A program made the position numbers and the translations under genes. Below, piece after piece: positions 6,523-13,340 of a stretch of 13,340 bases of DNA. Positions within the stretch are counted from its first letter, which is position 1. Every line of letters starts with the position of its first letter. The stretch covers positions 1 to 13,340 of the forward strand of contig CAZMNB010000029.1 in NCBI GenBank assembly GCA_964567545.1, written 5' to 3'. The notes under the pieces were generated by a model that was given only the letters and a program-made list of their open reading frames with translations, did not search any database and had not been told where the DNA came from. This DNA comes from UBA7398 sp964567545. Lineage in GTDB: Bacteria; Actinomycetota; Actinomycetes; Nanopelagicales; Nanopelagicaceae.

Positions 6523-7194
6523 ATGAAAATTGGCGTCGTTACATTTCCAGGTTCGTTAGATGATCGGGATGCAGCGCGCGCTATTGAACGAGCCGGCGGT
6601 CAAGCAGTTTCGCTCTGGCATAACAGCGATAACCTAAAGGAAGTTTCGGCAGTGGTATTGCCTGGCGGATTTTCATACGGTGATTACTTACGCTGTGGCG
6701 CAATTGCCGCTTTTGCACCAATCATGCAAAGCATTGTGATTGCTGCCAACCACGGCTTTCCGGTTTTAGGTATCTGTAATGGTTTTCAAATTCTCTGCGA
6801 ATCCCATTTATTACCTGGCGCGCTAACTCGAAACCATGAACTGCATTTCTTGTGTCGAGATCAAAAGTTGAGAATAGAAAATAACAACACCGCATGGACT
6901 TCAGGTTTTAAATCTAACCAAGAGATCTTGATCCCATTAAAGAATGGTGAAGGCTCATATCAATGTGATGATTGGGTATTGGCTAAGTTGGAAGATGAAA
7001 ACCGCGTTATTGCTAGATATATCGGGGAAGATCCAAATGGATCAAGAAATTTGATCGCTGGGATAAGTAACGAACGCGGCAATGTTGTTGGGCTAATGCC
7101 CCACCCCGAGCATGCGATCGAATCACTAACTGGGCCAAGTGAAGATGGCTTAACTTTCTTTACTTCGATTTTGCACTCGTTAGTTGGTCGATGA
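6523..7194 (+). CDS. purQ: FGAM synthase glutaminase subunit PurQ
   Basis: PurQ hydrolyses glutamine and passes ammonia to PurL for conversion of FGAR to FGAM. It is a class I glutamine amidotransferase of 223 residues, the expected length. It shows TFPGSLDDRDAARA (7-20), PGGFSYGDYLRCGAIA (47-62), the nucleophile elbow GICNGFQIL with Cys85, and the MPHPEH motif that supplies the catalytic His194 and Glu196. The full catalytic triad is therefore present. GAGGG near 6506-6510 at the end of purS could serve as its ribosome binding site. Its TGA stop overlaps the purL ATG by 4 bases, which suggests translational coupling and equal output of the two partner subunits. Confidence 0.97.
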   Translation: MKIGVVTFPGSLDDRDAARAIERAGGQAVSLWHNSDNLKEVSAVVLPGGFSYGDYLRCGAIAAFAPIMQSIVIAANHGFPVLGICNGFQILCESHLLPGALTRNHELHFLCRDQKLRIENNNTAWTSGFKSNQEILIPLKNGEGSYQCDDWVLAKLEDENRVIARYIGEDPNGSRNLIAGISNERGNVVGLMPHPEHAIESLTGPSEDGLTFFTSILHSLVGR

Positions 7195-9452
7195 TGAAGT
7201 TAGATACCGTTGAAATTGCGAAAAATTCACCAGAACGTATACAGCCTTTTAAAGAACTGGGTTTGAAAGATGATGAGTACGCACGAATTAAAGAAATTTT
7301 AGGTCGCCGCCCTACTTCAAGTGAGTTAGCAATGTACTCGGTAATGTGGAGCGAGCATTGCTCATATAAATCTTCGAAAATACATTTAAAACAATTTGGC
7401 GAGAAAGCGGTAAAGAGCGATGCGCTTTTAGTTGGAATTGGCGAAAATGCGGGCGTTGTCGATATTGGTCAAGGTTATGCGGTAACTTTTAAAATTGAAT
7501 CGCATAACCATCCTTCGTTTATTGAACCGTATCAAGGCGCCGCAACTGGTGTTGGTGGAATCGTGCGCGATATTTTAACTATGGGCGCTCGACCAATTGC
7601 AGTTATGGATCCACTCCGTTTTGGTTTAGCAGATGCACCAGATACTCACCGAGTTTTACCTGGTGTAGTTGCCGGAATTGGTGGTTATGGAAATTGTTTA
7701 GGACTTCCAAATATCGGTGGCGAAATTGTTTTTGATGAAACTTATGCCGGCAATCCGCTTGTAAATGCGCTCTGTGTGGGCGTAATGAAACATTCGGATA
7801 TTAAATTAGCAAAAGCGGCTGGTGCGGGAAATCTTGTGGTCTTGTATGGCGCAAAAACAGGCGGCGATGGAATTGGCGGCGTATCAGTATTAGCGAGTGA
7901 AACTTTTGGAAGTGCAGGTCCAGCAAAACGGCCGAGCGTTCAAGTTGGCGACCCATTTGCCGAAAAAGTTTTAATTGAATGTTCGCTAGAAATCTTTGCC
8001 GAAGATCTAGTCGTTGGCATCCAAGACCTTGGCGGAGCTGGCTTATCTTGCGCTACTAGCGAATTAGCTTCTGCTGGAACTGGCGGTATGCAGGTCTATT
8101 TGGAGCGAGTCCCGCTCCGTGATGATTCGTTAACTCCGGAAGAAATCTTAATGAGCGAATCCCAAGAGCGGATGTGTGCCATTGTTGAACCTACAAAAAT
8201 AAATCGATTTCTAGCAATTTGTAAAAAGTGGGATGTGAATGCAACCGTTATCGGTGAAGTTACAGATGGCAATCGATTGAGAATTACCTGGAAAAACGAA
8301 TTAATTGTTGAAGTCCCACCGCGAACTGTTGCCCATGAAGGTCCGGTCTATCACCGCCCAATTAAAAAACCAGATTATCAAGATCGAATCGTTAATGAAA
8401 AAGTCTCAGTTCCACTTCCTACTGATCCAGTCGAAATTAAGAAGGCAATTCTAAAATTAATCTCCTCACCAAATCTTGCTGATAAATCTTGGGTGACTTC
8501 ACAATTTGATAAATATGTACAAGGTAATACCGTATTAGCGCAACCAGAGGATTCTGGTTTAGTTCGAATTGATGAAGTAAGTAATTTAGGAGTTGCAGTT
8601 TCCACCGACGCAAATGCGCGGTGGTCATATTTAGATCCATATGAAGGTGCAAAGTTGGCGCTAGCTGAAAGTTGTCGAAACATTGCAACTACTGGTGCCA
8701 AACCGCTAGCGGTTACTAATTGTTTAAACTTTGGATCTCCTGAAGATGCTGGCGTAATGTGGCAATTTTCAGAAACGGTTCGCGGTTTAGCTGACGCTTG
8801 TTTGGAACTTGGCTTACCTATTACCGGTGGAAACGTTTCGTTCTATAACCAAACTGGTGCGGTTGCAATATTGCCTACTCCAATAGTCGGCGTACTTGGC
8901 GTAATTCAAGATGTGCGCACCCGGACCCCAATGGGATTTACGAAAGCCGGCATGGATATTTACTTGCTCGGCCGCGCGGAAATCACACTTGCCGGAAGTG
9001 AGTGGGCTTACCTACACAACCAACGGGGTGGCGCTGCTCCAAGAGCCGAGTTAGCTCATGAAGCCCGTTTAGTTGAAGTTTTGCTCTCTGGTCAAGAACT
9101 ATTTGAATCCGCACATGATTTATCCATGGGCGGTTTAGCCGCATCGATAGTTGAAGCAATTTTGAAAAATGAAATTGGTGCCTCGATTGAACTCTCCTCA
9201 ATCAGCGAAGCGCTATTTTCCGAAACCCCTGGGCGAGTATTAGTTGCGGTTAATCCAAGCAGCGCAGGTGCACTATTAAAACTATCCGAATCCAAATCCG
9301 TTAACTGTAAGAAAATTGGAGTTACCGGTGGAAACGAACTTAAGATAAATAGCGAAGTTAAGATTTCAATCGCAGACCTATCTAAATCCCATACTCAAGT
9401 TTTTCCAAAACTATTTGGTAATTCAGATTCGGCGAATAGGATCTCCGCATGA
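7191..9452 (+). CDS. purL: FGAM synthase large subunit PurL (small-type)
   Basis: PurL is the ATP-dependent synthetase of the PurS/PurQ/PurL complex, converting FGAR and ammonia to FGAM. At 753 residues it is the small type that lacks fused PurS and PurQ domains; the fused proteobacterial enzyme has about 1,300. It shows MWSEHCSYKSSK (52-63) containing the probable catalytic His56, GENAGVVDIGQGYAVTFKIE (84-103) followed by SHNHPS, GAATGVGGIVRDILTMGARP (116-135), DLGGAGLSCATSE (279-291) and AHDLSMGGLA (641-650), the last two from the paired PurM-like C-terminal domains. Its ATG overlaps the purQ stop (ATGA). A second ATG follows immediately, so the first residue may be either methionine. There is no clear ribosome binding site, consistent with coupling. 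Its own TGA overlaps the purF start. Confidence 0.97.
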   Translation: MMKLDTVEIAKNSPERIQPFKELGLKDDEYARIKEILGRRPTSSELAMYSVMWSEHCSYKSSKIHLKQFGEKAVKSDALLVGIGENAGVVDIGQGYAVTFKIESHNHPSFIEPYQGAATGVGGIVRDILTMGARPIAVMDPLRFGLADAPDTHRVLPGVVAGIGGYGNCLGLPNIGGEIVFDETYAGNPLVNALCVGVMKHSDIKLAKAAGAGNLVVLYGAKTGGDGIGGVSVLASETFGSAGPAKRPSVQVGDPFAEKVLIECSLEIFAEDLVVGIQDLGGAGLSCATSELASAGTGGMQVYLERVPLRDDSLTPEEILMSESQERMCAIVEPTKINRFLAICKKWDVNATVIGEVTDGNRLRITWKNELIVEVPPRTVAHEGPVYHRPIKKPDYQDRIVNEKVSVPLPTDPVEIKKAILKLISSPNLADKSWVTSQFDKYVQGNTVLAQPEDSGLVRIDEVSNLGVAVSTDANARWSYLDPYEGAKLALAESCRNIATTGAKPLAVTNCLNFGSPEDAGVMWQFSETVRGLADACLELGLPITGGNVSFYNQTGAVAILPTPIVGVLGVIQDVRTRTPMGFTKAGMDIYLLGRAEITLAGSEWAYLHNQRGGAAPRAELAHEARLVEVLLSGQELFESAHDLSMGGLAASIVEAILKNEIGASIELSSISEALFSETPGRVLVAVNPSSAGALLKLSESKSVNCKKIGVTGGNELKINSEVKISIADLSKSHTQVFPKLFGNSDSANRISA

Positions 9453-10924
9453 CCCGCCGACCCGATGGATTACTAACTCACGAACTCTTCCCGGGCGAAA
9501 AAGGGCCACAAGATGCATGTGGCGTTTTCGGAGTATGGGCGCCCGATGAAGAAGTTGCTAAATTAACTTTCTACGGTTTATATGCGCTGCAACACCGCGG
9601 TCAAGAATCTGCCGGAATAGCAACCAGCGATGGCGAGCGAATTCTAATTTTTAAAGATATGGGTTTAGTTTCACAAGTATTTACTGAATCAGATTTAATT
9701 TCGCTAACTGGAAAGTTAGCAATTGGACATTGCCGATACTCAACTACGGGATCTAGTACTTGGATAAATGCACAACCAACTATTCGCTCGACCGAGAATG
9801 GATCAATTGCGTTAGCCCACAACGGAAATTTGACTAATACTGGAGAACTCGCAGAACGCGTTGCGCGAGAACACCCCGATCAACATGCGGAAGGCCGTGG
9901 TGCTACTACGGATACTGAAATTATGATCGCGTTATTAGCTGGACATAAATCAAAGAATTTTGATGCAAGTGTGTTAGAAGTTTTGCCCATGTTAGAAGGT
10001 GCATTCGCATTGGTCTTTATGGATGAGCACACTCTCTATGCAGCCCGCGATCGAAACGGTATTCGTCCGCTAGTAATTGGAAAGTTAGAACGAGGCTGGG
10101 TAGTTGCATCGGAAACTGCAGCGCTAGACATTGTTGGTGCTTCATATGTTCGAGAAGTTGAACCAGGTGAATTTATTGCAATTAATGAAAATGGGTTACG
10201 CACATATACCTGGGCCAAACCAGAACCAAAAGGTTGCATATTTGAATATGTTTATTTAGCAAGACCAGACACCACAATTGCAAATCGCGGAGTTCATATA
10301 ACTCGGGTTGCAGTTGGCGAGCAACTTGCCAAAGAACATCCAGTCGAAGCAGATTTAGTCATTCCAGTTCCAGAATCTGGCACACCCGCAGCGGTTGGTT
10401 ATGCAAAAGCATCCGGAATTCCTTATGGCGCTGGTTTGGTTAAAAATTCTTATGTCGGTCGAACTTTTATTCAACCTAGCCAAACCATTCGCCAATTAGG
10501 TATTCGGTTAAAGTTAAACCCGCTTCGTGAAGTTATTGAAGGAAAGCGAATTGTCGTAGTCGATGATTCAATTGTTCGTGGAAATACCCAACGCGCGATT
10601 GTTCGGATGCTCCGTGAAGCTGGTGCGTTAGAAATTCATGTGCGAATTTCTTCGCCACCAGTTAAATGGCCTTGTTATTACGGCATCGATTTTGCATCCA
10701 GAGCGGAGTTAATTGCTGCTGGGCTTGAGATTGAAGATATTCGCCGCTCAATTGGGGCGGATTCGCTCGGTTATGTCTCACTCGAAGGCTTGATTGCGGC
10801 TACAACAATTGCCGAAAATAATTTATGTACTGCATGTTTTACCGGTAAATATCCAATCACAATTCCTGAGGATTTATCTGCCGGGAAAAATATTTTAGAG
10901 CTCACTCCGATTGAGAATTTGTAA
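9449..10924 (+). CDS. purF: Glutamine PRPP amidotransferase PurF
   Basis: PurF commits carbon to purine synthesis by making 5-phosphoribosylamine from PRPP and glutamine, and the family is usually feedback-inhibited by purine nucleotides. The 491-residue protein starts with a propeptide whose removal would expose Cys24 in DACGVFG as the N-terminal nucleophile. The glutaminase domain carries LQHRGQESAGI and the HCRYSTTG segment. The phosphoribosyltransferase domain carries the PRPP loop VVVDDSIVRGNT (369-380). Cys263, Cys409, Cys460 and Cys463 line up with the four [4Fe-4S] ligands of the Bacillus subtilis enzyme, so this is the iron-sulfur type and may be oxygen-sensitive. The start overlaps the purL stop by 4 bases and has a TAGGAT site just upstream. 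The stop overlaps the purM ATG by one base. Confidence 0.97.
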   Translation: MTRRPDGLLTHELFPGEKGPQDACGVFGVWAPDEEVAKLTFYGLYALQHRGQESAGIATSDGERILIFKDMGLVSQVFTESDLISLTGKLAIGHCRYSTTGSSTWINAQPTIRSTENGSIALAHNGNLTNTGELAERVAREHPDQHAEGRGATTDTEIMIALLAGHKSKNFDASVLEVLPMLEGAFALVFMDEHTLYAARDRNGIRPLVIGKLERGWVVASETAALDIVGASYVREVEPGEFIAINENGLRTYTWAKPEPKGCIFEYVYLARPDTTIANRGVHITRVAVGEQLAKEHPVEADLVIPVPESGTPAAVGYAKASGIPYGAGLVKNSYVGRTFIQPSQTIRQLGIRLKLNPLREVIEGKRIVVVDDSIVRGNTQRAIVRMLREAGALEIHVRISSPPVKWPCYYGIDFASRAELIAAGLEIEDIRRSIGADSLGYVSLEGLIAATTIAENNLCTACFTGKYPITIPEDLSAGKNILELTPIENL

Positions 10925-11976
10925 TGAGTACATATTCGCAAGCTGGGGTAGATATCGATGCGGGCGATCGCGCCGTTGAATTGATGAAATCTCATATTGC
11001 AAAAGCAACTCGTTCCGAGGTTGTTGGCGGCATCGGCGGCTTTGCTGGATTGTTTGATGCCAGCGCATTGAAAAATATGAAGAAACCGTTGCTGGCAACA
11101 TCTACAGATGGCGTAGGAACTAAAACCGAATTCGCCAGGCTCTTAGGCAAGTACGACACCATCGGTGAAGATTTAGTTGCGATGGTGGTTGATGATCTTG
11201 TGGTCTGCGGCGCAGAACCACTTTTCATGACTGATTACATTGCGGTCGGAAAAGTTGTGCCAGAGAAAATTGCCGAAATTGTTAGGGGAATTGCGAATGG
11301 TTGCGAGAAAGCAAACACCGCTTTAATTGGCGGCGAAACTGCTGAACATCCTGGGCTAATGACAGAGGATGAATTCGATATTGCCGGAGCTGCAACCGGA
11401 GTCGTTGATGCTGAAAATTTGTTAGGTGCAGAGCGAGTTAAAGCGGGCGATTTATTGCTAGCGATGCCCTCTTCTGGTTTTCACGCTAACGGCTATTCGC
11501 TTATTCGCCACATCATAAAAGCCAATAACTTCCAATTTGATTACTTTATCAGCGAATATCAGATGACAATGGGTGAGGTTGTTTTGACTCCGACTGAGAT
11601 TTACGCACGCGATTGTTTAGTTTTGATAAAAGCGCTCGGTGAAAAAATTCGCGGCTTCTCGCATATTACCGGCGGCGGAATTGCGGAGAATACAGCGCGG
11701 GTAATTCCAAAAGGTCTCACCGCAATTTACGACCGTTCGACATGGCAACTGCCAATTGCTATGGAGTTTTTCGCAAAACATGGAAGCGTCCCGCAATTGG
11801 ATATGGAGCGCACTTGGAATTGCGGAATCGGGATGGTTGCGATTATTGACCCTTCGGTTGCCGACTTGGCGGCACGAAGCCTTGCTGCGCGCGGTATGAA
11901 GAGTTGGATTGCTGGTGAAGTTAAGAAAAGTGGCGAGAATAATGGCTCGTCGCTTATCAATAATTACGCCAAATAA
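10924..11976 (+). CDS. purM: AIR synthetase PurM (phosphoribosylformylglycinamidine cyclo-ligase)
   Basis: PurM closes the imidazole ring, converting FGAM to AIR with ATP, directly after the PurS/Q/L step. The 350-residue protein has the family length and all main motifs: STDGVGTKTEFA (60-71), GEDLVAMVVDDLVVCGAEPL (81-100), LIGGETAEHPGLM (134-146), MPSSGFHANGYSLIR (181-195), TGGGIAENTARVIP (249-262) and WNCGIGMV (298-305). The ATG overlaps the last base of the purF stop (TAATG), a junction typical of coupled translation; no strong ribosome binding site is present. It closes the run of tightly packed pur genes. No terminator hairpin follows it in the 40 bases before the next gene. Confidence 0.97.
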   Translation: MSTYSQAGVDIDAGDRAVELMKSHIAKATRSEVVGGIGGFAGLFDASALKNMKKPLLATSTDGVGTKTEFARLLGKYDTIGEDLVAMVVDDLVVCGAEPLFMTDYIAVGKVVPEKIAEIVRGIANGCEKANTALIGGETAEHPGLMTEDEFDIAGAATGVVDAENLLGAERVKAGDLLLAMPSSGFHANGYSLIRHIIKANNFQFDYFISEYQMTMGEVVLTPTEIYARDCLVLIKALGEKIRGFSHITGGGIAENTARVIPKGLTAIYDRSTWQLPIAMEFFAKHGSVPQLDMERTWNCGIGMVAIIDPSVADLAARSLAARGMKSWIAGEVKKSGENNGSSLINNYAK

Positions 11977-11979
11977 AAC

Positions 11980-11985
11980 TACAAT
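11980..11985 (+). promoter_or_regulatory. -10-like box between purM and the GT-C-like gene
   Basis: TACAAT matches TATAAT at five of six positions and lies just after the purM stop. Initiation near 11992 would give a leader of about 25 bases containing GAGGA at 12006-12010. No good -35 box is found; TTATCA at 11954-11959 is 20 bases away. The downstream gene may therefore have its own start of transcription in addition to read-through from purM. This is a weak, sequence-only call. Confidence 0.25.
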
Positions 11986-12016
11986 TTCTCCAGGTTCGAG
12001 GGATTGAGGACGCAAA

Positions 12017-13340
12017 ATGGCAAAGCAACCAAAAGCTAAAGTTAAGCAAGTTCGTACCTCTAAGAACTTTCGCTTAAAACTTTTCCTAATCCCATTAACC
12101 GCATTCCTAATAAAAATAATCTGGATTGCCACCACAAAAAATCACGGGATGCTCGGCGCAGATGGTGAGAATTATTTAAAAGCAGTTGAAGGTATTTGGA
12201 AAGACGGGATCTTCTCTACTGAAACTAACCTCCATTATTGGCCGGCTGGATATTCCATATTTCTTGTAATTTGTAGCTTGGTGAGCAAAACTGCGATTTT
12301 GCCATTAACTGCCATTATCCAATCGCTAATTTACTTATTAGGCTGTGCCTATTTTGTTGATCAATTACGCGGTACCCGAATTGTGAAATTTGCCTACCCA
12401 TCAGCCCTAATTTTAGCTTTTAACCCAACGCTTTCGCTTAGCTCGATGGCGATTGGATATGAAACCCCTACAGCAGCCCTACTTCTTCTTGGTTTAGGTC
12501 TGATGATTCAGAGTTTTAAGAGCAACTCCGAAAAAGTAATTACAAAGGAGTTAGTTCTTGCTGGGATTTCATTTACTTTTGCAGCATTTATGCAACCACG
12601 TTTGATTATCGCAGGATTTGTGATTTTCACAGTTTGGGGTTTGGCTACTCAAAAGAAAAAGACACTTCCACTTTTCCTTGTGGTTTCGGTTTTGATAACT
12701 TTTGCTGGACCCGCTTTAATGATTTTGCGAAATGAAAAGGCGATGGGCTTCTTTGCAATCTCAACAAACTTAGGAACTACAATGCGAATCGGCGCTGGCA
12801 CTGGCGCAACTGGTGGCTATGCGAATAAAGTTGATCACCCAGTTCCTTGTTCCACAATTGAAGGAAATGCCGCGCAACAAGATTCACATTTAACAAAGTG
12901 CGTTATCCGTTGGTACTTATCAAACCCTAAAGAATCCTTCGGACTATTTATTAGAAAAGCGGTTTACTTTTGGTCACCTTGGTTTGGACCGGTTGCTAAT
13001 GGGACCAACGCGCGAAACCCATGGCTCCAAATCGAACCATTTAAAGAAACCATTAAGACTCAAAGTGGATTTAACATGGTCTATGGAAATACTGGAAAAT
13101 TGGTTTCCTGGACATGGTTACTTGGCCAACTATTCTTTATGTTCTTTGGCTTCCGATTCTTATGGCGCGCAAACGGGCTAGAAAGGCTCATAGGACTTGG
13201 CGCCTTACTTCCAGTTGTACTTAGCTGGCTAACCTCTCTTGGAACAATTGGTGATCACCGTTTCCGCATTCCAACCATGGGCTTAAGCCTCTTCTTACAA
13301 GTAATTGGCTTTCTCTCGCTATTTGGCGGTAAATCTAGGC
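12017..13340 (+). CDS. Multi-pass membrane protein, GT-C glycosyltransferase-like, 3' end beyond window
   Basis: The ATG at 12017 follows GAGGA (12006-12010) with a 6-base spacer, and the frame stays open for 441 codons to the window edge, so the gene is partial though probably nearly complete. After a basic N-terminus with five lysines in 15 residues come about 11 hydrophobic segments (near 22-39, 78-90, 93-114, 124-136, 151-165, 178-191, 196-210, 217-236, 365-383, 391-408 and 419-437). ADGENY (48-53) sits in the first large loop, where GT-C enzymes keep a catalytic Asp or Glu. YWPAGYSIF (74-82) resembles the family's PPGYP region, and the TNLGTTMRIGAGTGATGGY stretch (250-268) and DHRFRIP (413-419) also recall GT39/ArnT-like proteins. 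Such enzymes move a sugar from a polyprenyl-phosphate carrier to lipid, glycan or protein outside the membrane. Donor and acceptor cannot be told from sequence. It lies 40 bases after purM. Confidence 0.7.
   Translation, partial: MAKQPKAKVKQVRTSKNFRLKLFLIPLTAFLIKIIWIATTKNHGMLGADGENYLKAVEGIWKDGIFSTETNLHYWPAGYSIFLVICSLVSKTAILPLTAIIQSLIYLLGCAYFVDQLRGTRIVKFAYPSALILAFNPTLSLSSMAIGYETPTAALLLLGLGLMIQSFKSNSEKVITKELVLAGISFTFAAFMQPRLIIAGFVIFTVWGLATQKKKTLPLFLVVSVLITFAGPALMILRNEKAMGFFAISTNLGTTMRIGAGTGATGGYANKVDHPVPCSTIEGNAAQQDSHLTKCVIRWYLSNPKESFGLFIRKAVYFWSPWFGPVANGTNARNPWLQIEPFKETIKTQSGFNMVYGNTGKLVSWTWLLGQLFFMFFGFRFLWRANGLERLIGLGALLPVVLSWLTSLGTIGDHRFRIPTMGLSLFLQVIGFLSLFGGKSR

Noticed and set aside
11617..12135. 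172-codon minus-strand open frame across the end of purM and the start of the membrane gene
   Set aside because: It is antisense to two clearly coding genes, the peptide has no recognisable motif, and its composition fits a shadow frame.
12984..13181. 65-codon plus-strand frame inside the membrane protein gene
   Set aside because: It is out of frame with the GT-C-like gene, whose frame is continuous through this stretch with consistent transmembrane character.
1..13340. CRISPR arrays, insertion sequences, prophage or defence genes
   Set aside because: No spaced direct repeats, terminal inverted repeats, transposase or nuclease-like proteins are visible; nearly all of the sequence is housekeeping coding sequence.

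Overview
The window looks like a chromosomal segment of a low-GC actinobacterium, most likely a freshwater acI / Nanopelagicales-type organism (inferred from memory, not from a search). Supporting signs are the actinobacterial form of PurB, the order purB-purC-purS-purQ-purL-purF-purM, the small PurL used with separate PurS and PurQ subunits, very short intergenic gaps, and a base composition of 33% and 45% GC in two 60-base lines I counted.

Layout. Bases 1-117 (minus strand) hold the first 39 codons of an acetyl-CoA synthetase gene that runs off the left edge. Bases 118-466 are the divergent intergenic region. It carries a probable leaderless promoter for acs, a 7-bp inverted repeat around that promoter, a possible 42-codon small gene with a good ribosome binding site, a candidate purA promoter, and a leader in which the purA Shine-Dalgarno sequence can be paired away. 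Bases 467-11976 are ten plus-strand genes: purA, galE, purD, purB, purC, purS, purQ, purL, purF, purM. Gaps are at most 8 bases up to purC-purS-purQ (18 at purD-purB if the inner purB start is used). After that come overlaps of 4, 4 and 1 bases. I see no internal terminator, so this is very probably one operon. Bases 12017-13340 hold a large membrane protein with GT-C glycosyltransferase features, 40 bases after purM and open at the right edge.

How the genes work together. PurF makes phosphoribosylamine from PRPP and glutamine. PurD adds glycine. The PurS/PurQ/PurL complex makes FGAM and PurM closes the ring to AIR. PurC joins aspartate to CAIR and PurB releases fumarate to give AICAR. PurA then starts the IMP-to-AMP branch, and PurB acts again to finish it. 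PurN, PurE/PurK and PurH are needed for the full route to IMP and are not in this window. GalE and the GT-C-like protein are the outsiders; both point to sugar or cell-envelope chemistry.

None of the long genes is novel. The parts least explained by known families are the 118-466 leader region, galE placed tightly inside a purine operon, and the membrane protein joined to its end.
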